A stretch of DNA of 64,000 bases from Fen-330 sp050008465 (GTDB lineage: Bacteria > Acidobacteriota > Terriglobia > Bryobacterales > Bryobacteraceae), in contig JBEKMO010000015.1 in the NCBI GenBank assembly GCA_050008465.1, positions 62,001 through 126,000 on the forward strand, given 5' to 3'. A program made the position numbers and the translations under genes. The notes under the pieces are model-generated. The model did not search any database, had not been told where the DNA came from, and was given only the letters and a program-made list of their open reading frames with translations. Each line of letters opens with the position of its first letter. Position 1 is the stretch's first letter. Positions 10,401-18,418 of the stretch are shown here, piece after piece.

Positions 10401-10824
10401 GGGGATCGTCACCATGGAATCGGGTACGCCGCTCAACGTCACTCTGGGCGGGGCTGCCGGCGGCAACGGCGTGGGTGGGACGAACCGGCCCAACCTCAAC
10501 GGGAGCGTCAGCTACCCGGGCACTCAGGCGCAATGGTTCAACACGTCGGCCTTCTCGGCTCCGACCATCGGACAGTGGGGCAATGCCCCGCATAACGCCG
10601 TGCGCGGTCCCGGCCGCGACAACTGGAACCTGTCGCTCTTCAAGAGCTTCGTGCTGAACGAAGCTCGCGGCAGCCGTTTCGAGCTCCGCGTGGAGAGTTA
10701 CAACGCGTTCAACCACACGCAATTCCAGGGCGTCAGCACCAGCTTTACGGACAGCCGCTTCGGCCAACTCACCTCCGCTTATGACGCGAGGGATTTCCAG
10801 GTCGGGGCGAAGCTGTACTTCTAA
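7429..10824 (+). CDS. Oar-like TonB-dependent outer-membrane receptor
   Basis: 1131 residues. GTG start at 7429 with a GGGAGG ribosome site five bases ahead; an ATG two bases earlier is blocked by a stop. A signal peptide ends around residue 25 (PAYAQ). A carboxypeptidase-regulatory beta sandwich follows (about 26-115: GTVTDPTGAAVPNAAITLTN), then a plug-like region (about 125-235; FNGNRMAHNIYLIDG) and a long beta-barrel ending in the aromatic KLYF typical of outer-membrane barrels. Members of this family (Oar of Myxococcus) are abundant in acidobacteria and are thought to import or export large ligands with TonB energy; the ligand here is unknown. It is monocistronic, closed by a strong terminator, and divergent from a putative membrane-anchored regulator. 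Confidence 0.9.
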   Translation: MRQVSLRVVFLMCVLLGALAIPAYAQDATIVGTVTDPTGAAVPNAAITLTNVETGQVRQSSSNNVGQFVVPELRIGHYTVRVQVAGFKVVEQKDVVLAVGDRLRLDFKLEIGTAQEQVTVEATPIAVQSDSGEISDVITGQQITQLSTNGRSIYSLAALTPGASSIMADAQLAVPVGGDANVSFNGNRMAHNIYLIDGGEDLDRGGAGTISVMPSVDAIAEFRTLTANYSADYGLSSAATLTMVFRSGEKQFHATAWEFLRNDKLDARNFFGGATKNERRLNVFGFNIGGPVTFGSIYNKEREKTFFFYNMEWRRQVLGGLLNQVVPPTSAYGGNFGSTSIHTPCSNQLSAAEAARFTGAGLALSTCTSSGAVTTAVPFPSNTIPSSLLDANAKVLLAAGIFPAQNNGSAFRGGNNAPTNVREEIIRIDHRFTDKFSVFGHWVDDAILQTYGTTMWSGDNVPSIGNTFGNPSYSGVIHSVYSISPTLVNELAFNYNGNRINILPVGIYAKPSGLTTPELFPGNADNRMPGIQLSGSTGTNYSANWVPWVNKADDYQIREDLSWTKGSHQLKMGASWALYKKIQDLFAPTQGAFSFNGSYTGNDFADFLLGYSNSYQEYALQDHGYWNNVSWAMYLQDNWRVNKRLTLNLGLRWDGAPHTYEANNRMANFVPSLYSSANMPIFLPDGTISSSSPGLGTSPNPLLAGMKFYLNGVGITGQNGVPKGMVNNHWAAFGPRLGFAYDLTGSGKTLLRGGFGMMYERVQGNDMYQAAADPPFTANVTLNNVYLSNPNKNILSGATMTAPITVNSLSGLFINDYKLPVSFQYSAGVQQALGARSVLSVAYVGTQGRHQSDNRNINLPDPSTLASIIGNGSLYNTLVPYRGYNSITMGEDSENAHYNSLQVSLRAQVRNDLTLQAAYTLSRSWDPGNLFQQDGGDLCNVSNPYNRAYDNGLSLFDRTNILVANFIYKLPIFNHTQNQLLKSTLGGWELSGIVTMESGTPLNVTLGGAAGGNGVGGTNRPNLNGSVSYPGTQAQWFNTSAFSAPTIGQWGNAPHNAVRGPGRDNWNLSLFKSFVLNEARGSRFELRVESYNAFNHTQFQGVSTSFTDSRFGQLTSAYDARDFQVGAKLYF

Positions 10825-10890
10825 CCACCTTTGGACGTCGCCCCGCTCGCATTTGGGGGCGGGGCGGCGTATCAGACCACTCAACCCGCA

Positions 10891-10935
10891 CCGGCCAGCA
10901 GCCTTGCTTGAGAGGCTGCTGGCCGGTTGTTTTTT
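10891..10935 (+). terminator. Rho-independent terminator of receptor gene
   Basis: A perfect 14-base stem (10891-10904 with 10913-10926, CCGGCCAGCAGCCT) closes an 8-base loop and is followed by TTGTTTTTT. It lies 66 bases after the receptor stop. A weaker GC-rich hairpin (CGCCCC/GGGGCG) lies between the two. The opposite strand lacks a T-run, so it terminates only rightward transcription. Confidence 0.9.
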
Positions 10936-10959
10936 GTGGATGGGGGGAACCACCGGGGG

Positions 10960-12639
10960 TTACTTCGACGGCTCTTTGACTTTGACGACACGATCGGCGG
11001 GTACGTTCTGGAGCTGCTGGACGATCCCCGAAGGCCAGTGGATCTCGATCAGATCCGCCGAGCTGCTCCGGCCCAAGCCGAAGTGAACGGGGCCCGCACT
11101 GGAAGAGGCATACCCGGCGGCAAAAGAGACGTGGTTGTATTGGGCGGACCCGGCGGCCACCAGCTTGATCCTGGCTCCGATGCCGTCGCGGTTGCTCTTC
11201 GTGCCTTCCAGGTCGAGATCGAGCCAGTGGTTTCCGCCCGGGCTGTCGTTGATCCAAACCTCGGCGGGCGCCGCGATCGCACTGACTACGACGTCCAGGC
11301 GCCCGTCGCCGTTCAGGTCGCCGAAAGCCGAGCCCCGGTGCCGGCTGGGCGGTTGCGCGGTCAAACCCGCCTCGCCGGTGAGCGCCTGAAACTTCGCGCC
11401 GCCCAGGTTGCGAAACACGGTGTTGTGCTGCGCCACCGGCACCTTCGAGGTATACCCGAGCGACTGAACGTGCCCGCGCGTGACGAATATGTCCTTCCAG
11501 CCGTCGTTGTCGAAGTCGGCGATGGTGGGCGAATAGCCTGCCATGGCCATGCTGAGCCGGGCGATGCCGCTCCTCTCGGTGATATCGGAGAAACCGCGCT
11601 TCCCGGTGTTCCGGAACAGCGGGAAAGTCTCGTTGTCGAGGGCCACGAAGGCGATGTCCGGATACCCGTCGTTGTCGATATCCCGAAAATCCACGCCCAT
11701 CCCGGAAATAAACTGCCCATTTTCGGCGAGTGCGATACCGGATTCGAAGGCGATTTCCTCGAATTTCCCGCCGCCCACGTTATGGAAGAAGGAGTTGTAC
11801 ACTTTGTCGTTGGCGACGAAGATATCCATCCAGCCGTCCAGGTCGTAGTCGGCGATCCCCACGCCCATGCCCTTTCCGGGATGGGCGCGGATTCCGGATT
11901 CCGCCGAGGCGTCGCGGAAGGTTCCGTCGCCGTTGTTCAGGAACAACTGATTCGGGGTGGGCTTGTAGAACTTGGGATGGCAGTAGTCGAGGCGGCCCGG
12001 CGCGGCCTCGCAGGCGGGTTCGGTTGCGGGGTCCCAGGCGAGGTAGTTGACCACGAAGAGGTCCAAAAGCCCGTCGTTGTTCACGTCCAGCCAGGCCCCG
12101 CCGACCGACCACAACGGGCCGTACTGCTTGTCCGGCTGGTTGAGTCCGGCTCTCGCGGTGACATCGGTGAACGTGCCGTCGCCGTTGTTGTGGTACAGGC
12201 GGTTGCCATGGACGCCGCCCACGAAGATGTCCTTGTACCCGTCGTTGTCGTAGTCGCCGATGGCGACGCCGATGTCGAAGCCTCCGCCCGCGAGGCCCGC
12301 CTTTTCGGTGACGTCCCTGAAGCGGCCCTTGCCGTCGTTTTCGAAGAGCCGGTTGGAGTACTTTGAAGAAGTTTTCTTCAGCGTCTGAATATCCGCTCCA
12401 TTAGTGAAGAAAATATCCAGGTATCCGTCGTTGTTATAGTCGAAAACGGCGACGCCGCCGGCCATCGTCTCGGGCGCGTGGCGCCGGGAGGTTTCGCAAC
12501 TGTCGAGCTGGAAATCGATCGGCCGGAACGCGAAGCGGATCGGAGACGCGGTATCGCCGCCAGAAGCGGCGGCCCAGAGGCCGGCCAGCAACACCGCCGC
12601 CCAGCAGAGTCGCGGCGGGGCGAACCATGCCCGGCTCAT
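10960..12639 (-). CDS. CRTAC1-family FG-GAP protein with ASPIC/UnbV domain
   Basis: 559 residues from the ATG at 12639, which overlaps the upstream TPR gene as ATGA. A signal peptide covers about 1-24. Several calcium-binding-type FG-GAP/VCBS blades are visible (DYNNDGYLDIFF, DYDNDGYKDIFVGG, DYDLDGWMDIFVAND, DFDNDGWKDIFVTRGH, DLNGDGRLDVVVS), forming a predicted beta-propeller. The last 80 residues are the ASPIC/UnbV module (GIGARIKLV ... HFGLG ... IHWPSG). Such proteins are exported and usually travel with TPR proteins and Oar/SusC-like receptors in acidobacteria. A role in extracellular polymer or adhesin handling is commonly suggested but not proven. Confidence 0.9.
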   Translation of the reverse strand: MSRAWFAPPRLCWAAVLLAGLWAAASGGDTASPIRFAFRPIDFQLDSCETSRRHAPETMAGGVAVFDYNNDGYLDIFFTNGADIQTLKKTSSKYSNRLFENDGKGRFRDVTEKAGLAGGGFDIGVAIGDYDNDGYKDIFVGGVHGNRLYHNNGDGTFTDVTARAGLNQPDKQYGPLWSVGGAWLDVNNDGLLDLFVVNYLAWDPATEPACEAAPGRLDYCHPKFYKPTPNQLFLNNGDGTFRDASAESGIRAHPGKGMGVGIADYDLDGWMDIFVANDKVYNSFFHNVGGGKFEEIAFESGIALAENGQFISGMGVDFRDIDNDGYPDIAFVALDNETFPLFRNTGKRGFSDITERSGIARLSMAMAGYSPTIADFDNDGWKDIFVTRGHVQSLGYTSKVPVAQHNTVFRNLGGAKFQALTGEAGLTAQPPSRHRGSAFGDLNGDGRLDVVVSAIAAPAEVWINDSPGGNHWLDLDLEGTKSNRDGIGARIKLVAAGSAQYNHVSFAAGYASSSAGPVHFGLGRSSSADLIEIHWPSGIVQQLQNVPADRVVKVKEPSK

Positions 12640-13670
12640 GGCTCCGGCCGGCTCCTGCGCCCCGGCATCTCGATAAGCGGCGGCTGCTGCTCCTGCGTTG
12701 CCAGCTCTTTGACCTTGGCAAACTCGGAATTCGCTTCCTGCTGACGGCCCAAGGAAAGCCAAAGCCTGCCCAGACGGTAGTGCGCGTCGGGTTTCGACGG
12801 ATCGAGGCGGATGGCTTCGCGAAAATGACGCTCCGCTCCGGCGGAGTCGCTCTTTGCAGCAAGCAGGATTCCGAGATCCAGGTGCGCCAGCCGGATGCCC
12901 GCATCCAGCTTCAGCGCCCGACGCAGGCGTGCCTCGGCTTCCGTTTCGTTTCCCGCATGCATTTCGGCGTCGCCCAAGTAGGTCAAGGCTTGTGTGTGTT
13001 GCGGTTGACGGGCCAGCTCGGCCTGGAACTGGCGGCGGGCATCCTCGTAGCGCTTCTGCTTCCAATAGAGGTATCCCAGGCCGAAGTGGGCCTCGTACTG
13101 ACCAGGCGAGGCTTTCACCGCGGCTTCAAACTCCGCGGTCGCTTGCTCGGTCTGGTTCGCCGCGTCCAGCACTTCGCCCAGAAGCATGTGAACGGGCGCG
13201 GAATCCGGATCCTTGGTCAGTAGAAACCGGAACTCCTGGATGGCGGCCTGGTATTGTTTCGACCACAGGTAGCTTTGGGCCAGCTTGTATCGCAGTTCCG
13301 TGTTGCCGGGCTGCTGCTCGGCCGCGAGCTTCAGATGCGGGGCAGCGGCGTCGAACCTGCGGCAGCCATAGTAGCTCATCCCGAGCAGCACCCGGGCCTG
13401 AAAGCTGGCCGGGTCGGCTTTGATGGCCTGTTCGAAGGCGGAAGCGGCGTCGGGGAGTCTATTGAGCTTGAAGTAGGCCAGGCCGAGATTCAGGTAGACG
13501 CCGGGCAGTTGAGAATCCAGGGCGATGGCCGTCCGGTAGTGCGGAATGGCGAGTTCGTACTTGCCCTCGCGAGCCAGGGCGAGTGCGGCGTTGGCCTCGG
13601 CGACGGCTTTGGGGTCGCTGGTAGCCCACAGGCACGGGGAAACCGCCAGGAGAAGCAAAACGGACTTCAT
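12636..13670 (-). CDS. Exported tetratricopeptide-repeat protein
   Basis: 344 residues with a signal peptide (MKSVLLLLAVSPCLWA). The rest is almost entirely TPRs, for example YELAIPHYRTAIALDSQLPG, LPDAASAFEQAIKADPASFQ, RYEDARRQFQAELARQPQHT and SAGAERHFREAIRLDPSKPD, about nine repeats in all. It is the first gene of a two-gene unit coupled by ATGA to the FG-GAP/UnbV protein. Together they probably form a periplasmic complex. A C-terminal tail after the last repeat is short and polar. Function beyond protein-protein interaction is not visible. Confidence 0.88.
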   Translation of the reverse strand: MKSVLLLLAVSPCLWATSDPKAVAEANAALALAREGKYELAIPHYRTAIALDSQLPGVYLNLGLAYFKLNRLPDAASAFEQAIKADPASFQARVLLGMSYYGCRRFDAAAPHLKLAAEQQPGNTELRYKLAQSYLWSKQYQAAIQEFRFLLTKDPDSAPVHMLLGEVLDAANQTEQATAEFEAAVKASPGQYEAHFGLGYLYWKQKRYEDARRQFQAELARQPQHTQALTYLGDAEMHAGNETEAEARLRRALKLDAGIRLAHLDLGILLAAKSDSAGAERHFREAIRLDPSKPDAHYRLGRLWLSLGRQQEANSEFAKVKELATQEQQPPLIEMPGRRSRPEP

Positions 13671-13777
13671 AGAGTCAATGCGGCAGCCGGCATCGGTATC
13701 CTCGCAGTCGGGCCTCCGCTCCCGCCAAGTATACCTGAACGGGAGTTTCGGGGACAGGCGACGTCATGGCGCGAGCG

Positions 13778-13837
13778 GCAACCGGGGACATTCTGAGCCG
13801 TCCCAACTGCGGACGGCCTGGGCAGTCCCCCGGTTGC
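13778..13837. repeat. Nested palindrome upstream of small membrane protein
   Basis: Outer arms GCAACCGGGGAC (13778-13789) and GTCCCCCGGTTGC (13825-13837) pair with one bulged base. Inside, CCGTCC (13798-13803) and GGACGG (13811-13816) form a second stem over a 7-base loop. The right arm region (13821-13840) recurs with one mismatch at 62210-62229, so it belongs to a dispersed repeat family. It could also act as a transcription attenuator or a convergent terminator. Confidence 0.5.
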
Positions 13838-13882
13838 GGGGCAATTGACAAGGGGTTGGGAGTTCCGATAGGCTTACCCGAC

Positions 13883-14326
13883 ATGGACAAGATAAATGGG
13901 GTTCGCGTGATCGCCGGCGGCTTGCTGGCCGGCGTGGTCATCAACGTTTGTGAGTACGTCGTGAAAGGCGTGCTTCTGAAGGAGCGCTGGGCTGCCACAA
14001 TGAACGCTTGGGGCAGATCGGCGGAATTCAACTCCATTCAAATGGCATCGTTCATCGTTTGGGGTTTCCTGATAGGCCTGTTCGCAGTCTGGATGTACGC
14101 CGCGATCCGGCCGCGTTACGGCGCAGGGCCACATACCGCTGTCGTTGCGGCGCTCGCGGTTTGGGCTCTGGGCTACTTGGCGAATGCCATCCCAACGATC
14201 TCTATGCAGGTGTTCCCGCGACGCCTGCTGGCCTACGGTCTGGCGGCGGGGCTGGTGGAGGTAGTTGTGGGCACCGTGCTCGGCGCGTGGCTCTACAAGG
14301 AAACGGGCAGCTCGGGCAGCGCATAG
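13883..14326 (+). CDS. Small four-helix membrane protein, unknown function
   Basis: 147 residues from the ATG at 13883; an upstream ATG in frame (13766) would add a non-membrane tail spanning the palindrome and is unlikely. Four hydrophobic segments are visible: VIAGGLLAGVVINVCEYV, SFIVWGFLIGLFAVWMYAAI, AVVAALAVWALGYLANAI and LAYGLAAGLVEVVVGTVLG. The KERW and MNAW stretch between helices 1 and 2 is polar. No catalytic residues are evident. I recognise the general appearance of conserved acidobacterial inner-membrane proteins, but not a named family. It is separated by a palindrome from the upstream divergent TPR operon. Confidence 0.7.
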   Translation: MDKINGVRVIAGGLLAGVVINVCEYVVKGVLLKERWAATMNAWGRSAEFNSIQMASFIVWGFLIGLFAVWMYAAIRPRYGAGPHTAVVAALAVWALGYLANAIPTISMQVFPRRLLAYGLAAGLVEVVVGTVLGAWLYKETGSSGSA

Positions 14327-14345
14327 GGAAGGACATCCGACGCGG

Positions 14346-15525
14346 AGGACGGTCGTAGGAATCCTCGGGCTGTCGGTTTGTGCCTCCTTATCGTACTGGC
14401 GGTCTCGACAACCGCAGTCGCGCTGGTCTTCCGATCAGCGTGAGCGTGGTGACCAAGAGCTCTCTGATAGTCCGCCAACTTGAGCCAGGCTTCGACGCCT
14501 TCAACCTCTTGACCAGGCAGATTACCCTGCCGACGGCCACGTATGCCACCGCCAACCAGCGGGAGCTTTTCTTCAGCGAAGTTCTGCGCCGAGTCGAGAG
14601 TCTGCCGGGCGTGCGATCCGCGGCTGTAGCGATGATGCTTCCGCTCAGCGGCCGCGACGCGGCGACCGAGGTCGAAATAGAAGGACATCCAGCGCCGCTC
14701 TCCGCCGCTTCTCCGACGCCGACTCTGGATGCGGTCAGCCCAAGCTACGTTCGGGCGATGAGAATTCCGATACTGAGGGGGCGGCCCCTGACGGAGCAGG
14801 ACGGCGCAAGCGAACGCGGCGTTGCGCTGATCAATGCCCAGATGGCGCGCCGTTTCTGGCCGAATAGCGATCCGATTGGCCGGCGGATCAGGCTGAGAGG
14901 CGGGCAACCGTCCTGGTACACGATTGTGGGAGTCGTCGGGGATGTGAAGTATGCCAGGTTGGACGAACCGGCCGCAGCCCGGACTTATCTGCATCACGCT
15001 CGGGCTGCCTCGGCCGGGATGAGCCTGGTGGTGCGCAGCGCACAGGATCCCGCAAGGCTGACCGAGGCGGTGCGCAACACGGTGTGGTCCGTGGACAGGG
15101 ACCAACCCATTGCCGACACCATGACGATGGAACAGCGCTTCCGGGCTGCGCTGAGGAGAGACGTGCAGCGCCCAAGCTATGTCCGTGCGTTGGTGGCGCT
15201 GATCGTGGCGATGGCAGCAACTTTCGGCGTGATGATGTGCTGGCCCCCTCAGCGCGATGGTGAGCGCGGAGCACCCGCGTCGCTGTGGACGAGGCAACGC
15301 AAGATACTCGGGCTCATGGAGCGGGATTTGCCGATGCTGTTGCTGAGTGTGACGATAGGCCTGTCACTCGCAGTAACACTTAAGAAATCGTTGAACCGCT
15401 TGTTCTTCGGCGTGACTCCGACCGATTCAGGGATCCTGGGCTTCAGCGTGTCGGTACTGAGCAGTGCCATGCTCCTCGCCAGCTACCTGAGCGCATGGAC
15501 GGCAAGCCGGAGGGTGGTCATTTGA
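14346..15525 (+). pseudogene. Decayed MacB/ADOP-type permease, C-terminal half
   Basis: Translation from about 14440 gives the second half of an acidobacterial duplicated orphan permease: LEPGFDAFNLLTRQITLP, LPGVRSAAVAMMLPLSG, ALINAQMARRFWPNSDPIGR, YTIVGVVGDVKYARLDEP. Intact family members are about 800 residues with two FtsX-type membrane blocks. Here the N-terminal half is absent, and a membrane segment upstream (CLLIVLAVSTTAVALVF, around 14381-14437) is in a different frame. The final FtsX block is degraded (VMMCWPPQRDGERGAPASLW where a conserved cytoplasmic loop is expected), and the usual DPMVALR ending is missing. It is probably non-functional. Its 3' end overlaps the tail of the GH97 gene by 8 bases, convergent. 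Confidence 0.7.
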
Positions 15526-17491
15526 GCGGCTCGAACCAGGCGGCGAGGCCGCCGGCGGGAGCGAGGGGCAGGGTGAGGACGTCGGCGGCTGTCACGCGCT
15601 GGGTCGTCTCGGCGATGGAATCGGGAGCGTCGGCCGACTCTGGGGTGTCGGCGAAGAGGCGCACGCGGTACTGACCCTTTCCGAGGAAGTCGAGGGGCAC
15701 TTTGAGGGTACGGGGCTCGGAATTGGTCATGCTGCCGAGGAACCAGCGGTTACCTTGGCGGCGGGCGATGGTCACGTACTCGCCGATGGCGCCATCGAGA
15801 GCCCTGGTCTCATCCCAGGTGGCGGGGACGACCTTGAGAAACTCGAGGCCTTTCTGGCCGCGGTAACTATAGGGAGAATCGCAAAGCACCTGAAGAGGGC
15901 TCTGGTAGACCACCAGCATGGCCAGTTGGCGGGCGCGGGTTCCCATGACCAGGGGGGCGGAGTCGCGGGGCTTGAAGACGGACTTAACTGCGTGGCGGAA
16001 GCCGCCGGGAGTGAAGTCCATGGGACCGGCCAACATGCGGGTAAAGGGGAGAGTCACGGTGTGCTCGGGGGTGACGCGGGAACTCCACTTGTTGTACTCG
16101 TTGCCGAGAACGCCTTCGCGGGTAATCAGGTTGGGCCAGGTGCGCTCGGAACCGGTGGGCTTGTAGGCGCCGTGGAAATCCACCAGGAGGTGATGGGCGG
16201 CGGCGTTCTTCACGGTGCGCTCGTAGAAGTTGACCATCTGCTGATCGTCGGAGTCCATGAAGTCGATCTTGACGCCGGAGATGCCCCACTTCTCGTAAAG
16301 CGGGAAAGCCAAGTCCTGCTGCGCGGCGGCGTGATTCCAGCGGAGCCAGAGGAGGACCTTGACGTTGCGGTCCCTGGCGTAGCGGATGATGGCGGGCATG
16401 TCGACGTCTGGGATCGGTTTGGTGATGTCGGCGTTGGGATTCATGGGGTCGCCATACCAGGTCCAGTCCACCAGGACATATTCCCAACCCATGTCGGCGG
16501 CGAACTGGGTGAAGTACTGCATGGTGGCGGTGTTCATGCCCACTTTGAAGTTGGCGTCGGGAGCGTAATCACCGCTCCACCAGCGATCCCAGGCGGAACG
16601 GCCGGGCTGGATCCAGGAGGTGTCTGGGAGGGCGCAGGGTTCGCTGAGGTTGAGAACGAGGTTGGATTCGATGAGGTCGCCGGGACGATCGCCGATCATG
16701 AGGACCCGCCAGGGGGAGTAGCGCGGCGCGGCCGAGCGCACGATCACGCCAGGCTCGGCGGGGCGCGGCGGGTGAGTGGTGACCAGGGCGTTGGGTACGG
16801 TTCCGGTGGCGGTGAGGTACATGCCGGCCCAATCGGTGAGGTTGGCTTCGGTGATCGACAGGTAAGTGGAGTTACTCACCTGCACTGTGAGAGGCACTAA
16901 CAGGATGTTGGCGGGCGTGATGTCGGAGAGAGTGATCTTGTCGTATTCGACCTCCTGCGGCCCCGTGAACTTGTTCTGGCGTCCGGCCCAGACGGTGTGG
17001 TTGGCGGCGAAGTGGAACTCGGAGCGCTCGGAGGCGAGCAGGAAGCCGGCGAGCGAGGGCTGCGCGGGCAGGTAATAGCGGAAGGCGACGCCGTCGTCGT
17101 AAGCGCGCGCAACGAACTCGAGCCGGCGGTTGGGCGGGCGGGTTTCCTCAAGGTACAGGCGCAACTCGTTGGCGCGATCCAGGACCTCGGCGCTCTTACC
17201 CACGACGGTGCGCCAGGTGTCGCGGATCTCACGGCGCTCCTGTTTGCGAATGGCGAGGTCGCGGGCCAGAGGTGGCAGGTTCTTGAAGTCCAGTCCGAAA
17301 GGGGAGTCGAGAAGGATCTCACGGCCATCCCGGGCGACGGAGTAGTAGAGGCGGGTGCCCGAGGGGTAGGGTTCGAGTCTCTCTTTGACGGCAAGGACGA
17401 CGGTGTTGCGGCCGTTGGGGGAGGAGACCGAGACAGAATCCTGGGCGAAGGCCAGCGAGGCCAGGATGAGGGCGACATGGAAAGAGCGCAT
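15518..17491 (-). CDS. GH97 glycoside hydrolase, probable retaining alpha-galactosidase type
   Basis: 657 residues from the ATG at 17491, which opens a signal peptide (MRSFHVALILASLAFAQ). Domain order follows GH97: N-terminal beta-sandwich (about 18-270; SPNGRNTVVLAVKE), a (beta/alpha)8 barrel (about 285-560; WEYVLVDWTWYGDP, LLWLRWNHAAAQQ, GVKIDFMDSDD) and a C-terminal beta domain. The barrel has Asp410 in KIDFMD and Glu465 in LGNEYNKW. That 55-residue spacing equals the nucleophile/acid pair reported for the retaining Bacteroides GH97b enzyme; inverting SusB-like members lack the Asp. Substrate is therefore inferred to be an alpha-galactoside. It is periplasmic or surface-located. The promoter region is shared with the divergent VWFA gene 63 bases away. 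Confidence 0.88.
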   Translation of the reverse strand: MRSFHVALILASLAFAQDSVSVSSPNGRNTVVLAVKERLEPYPSGTRLYYSVARDGREILLDSPFGLDFKNLPPLARDLAIRKQERREIRDTWRTVVGKSAEVLDRANELRLYLEETRPPNRRLEFVARAYDDGVAFRYYLPAQPSLAGFLLASERSEFHFAANHTVWAGRQNKFTGPQEVEYDKITLSDITPANILLVPLTVQVSNSTYLSITEANLTDWAGMYLTATGTVPNALVTTHPPRPAEPGVIVRSAAPRYSPWRVLMIGDRPGDLIESNLVLNLSEPCALPDTSWIQPGRSAWDRWWSGDYAPDANFKVGMNTATMQYFTQFAADMGWEYVLVDWTWYGDPMNPNADITKPIPDVDMPAIIRYARDRNVKVLLWLRWNHAAAQQDLAFPLYEKWGISGVKIDFMDSDDQQMVNFYERTVKNAAAHHLLVDFHGAYKPTGSERTWPNLITREGVLGNEYNKWSSRVTPEHTVTLPFTRMLAGPMDFTPGGFRHAVKSVFKPRDSAPLVMGTRARQLAMLVVYQSPLQVLCDSPYSYRGQKGLEFLKVVPATWDETRALDGAIGEYVTIARRQGNRWFLGSMTNSEPRTLKVPLDFLGKGQYRVRLFADTPESADAPDSIAETTQRVTAADVLTLPLAPAGGLAAWFEPLK

Positions 17492-17554
17492 CGAGAGCAA
17501 TTCTAACTGAATCGTGAAACGGGGGGCGGCGTGGATTCGTCTATAGTCGGCGAT

Positions 17555-18418
17555 ATGCGCGTAATCGTTGCGGTGGTGGTATGCGCGTCGCTGGCCTGGG
17601 CCGAGGGCGCGGGATCGGTGGCGTTCCGGGCGGTTGACCGGAAAACCGGGGCGCCGGTGGCGGGACTCCAGGCGGCGGATATCGAGATTAGAGAGGGGAA
17701 GGACCTCCGTCCGGTCACCTCCCTTCGGTTTGGCGACATCCCGATGGACTTGGTGTTGGTGCTGGATGCGGGTCAAGACACCGTGGACATCTCGCGGGAC
17801 GTGGCGCTGGGAGCGCGGCTGGCGTGTTCGGAGATGGCTGCGGGGGACCGGCTGGCGCTGATCACCTTCACTTCTGGCTGGAAGGTTCGATTCCGGTTTC
17901 TGGGGAAGGAGAACGAGCTGAGCCGCAAGATCGAGCGGTCGGTGTCCGCTTCTACGACCTGGTTCCGAGGCCAGAAGGTGTTCGACGCGATTCAGGCGGC
18001 TGTGGATCTGTTTCCCGCTCCGCCCGATGCTGCGCGCACGCGGGCCGTGCTGGCGATTACCAACAGCCTCGACCGAGACTCGAAGGCGGCGCCGGCGGCG
18101 ATCGTGGCGGCGGCGAGGCAGAGGGATGCCGCCGTGTTCACGGTCAGCGTTCCGACGGCGCGGCCCAACGTGCCCGGAGTGCCGATCGGCAGATCCGTGG
18201 GGCCAGTCGCGGAGCAGTTGGAACAGATCACGCAACCCACGGGAGGCGAATCCCGGGTGCAGCGGGGGAGCGGCTACATCCTGCGCGAGAACCTGGAGCG
18301 AATCCGAAGCCGGTATGTGGCGAGCTATGTGGCGGCGTCGGGCGCGCGGCCGGTGGTGCGGCTGTCCCCGGCGGGCGCGATCGCGTTTCCGAACGCCGAG
18401 ATTCGAGGTGCGTGGTGA
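17555..18418 (+). CDS. Exported VWFA-like protein (acidobacterial type)
   Basis: 287 residues from the ATG at 17555, at the head of a signal peptide (MRVIVAVVVCASLAWA). The pattern of the acidobacterial VWFA-related family is clear: a short beta module (GAPVAGLQAADIEIREGKDL) then a von Willebrand A fold (MDLVLVLDAGQDTVDISRD, ALITFTSGWKVRF, RAVLAITNSLDRDSK). The MIDAS motif DxSxS is degenerate (DAGQD), so metal binding is doubtful. It is coupled through a GTGA overlap to a second member of the family. The role is unknown; VWA domains usually mediate protein-protein binding. Confidence 0.85.
   Translation: MRVIVAVVVCASLAWAEGAGSVAFRAVDRKTGAPVAGLQAADIEIREGKDLRPVTSLRFGDIPMDLVLVLDAGQDTVDISRDVALGARLACSEMAAGDRLALITFTSGWKVRFRFLGKENELSRKIERSVSASTTWFRGQKVFDAIQAAVDLFPAPPDAARTRAVLAITNSLDRDSKAAPAAIVAAARQRDAAVFTVSVPTARPNVPGVPIGRSVGPVAEQLEQITQPTGGESRVQRGSGYILRENLERIRSRYVASYVAASGARPVVRLSPAGAIAFPNAEIRGAW

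Noticed and set aside
10927..12366. 479-codon plus-strand open frame overlapping the terminator
   Set aside because: Antisense of the FG-GAP/UnbV gene, whose calcium-type repeats are unmistakable on the minus strand.
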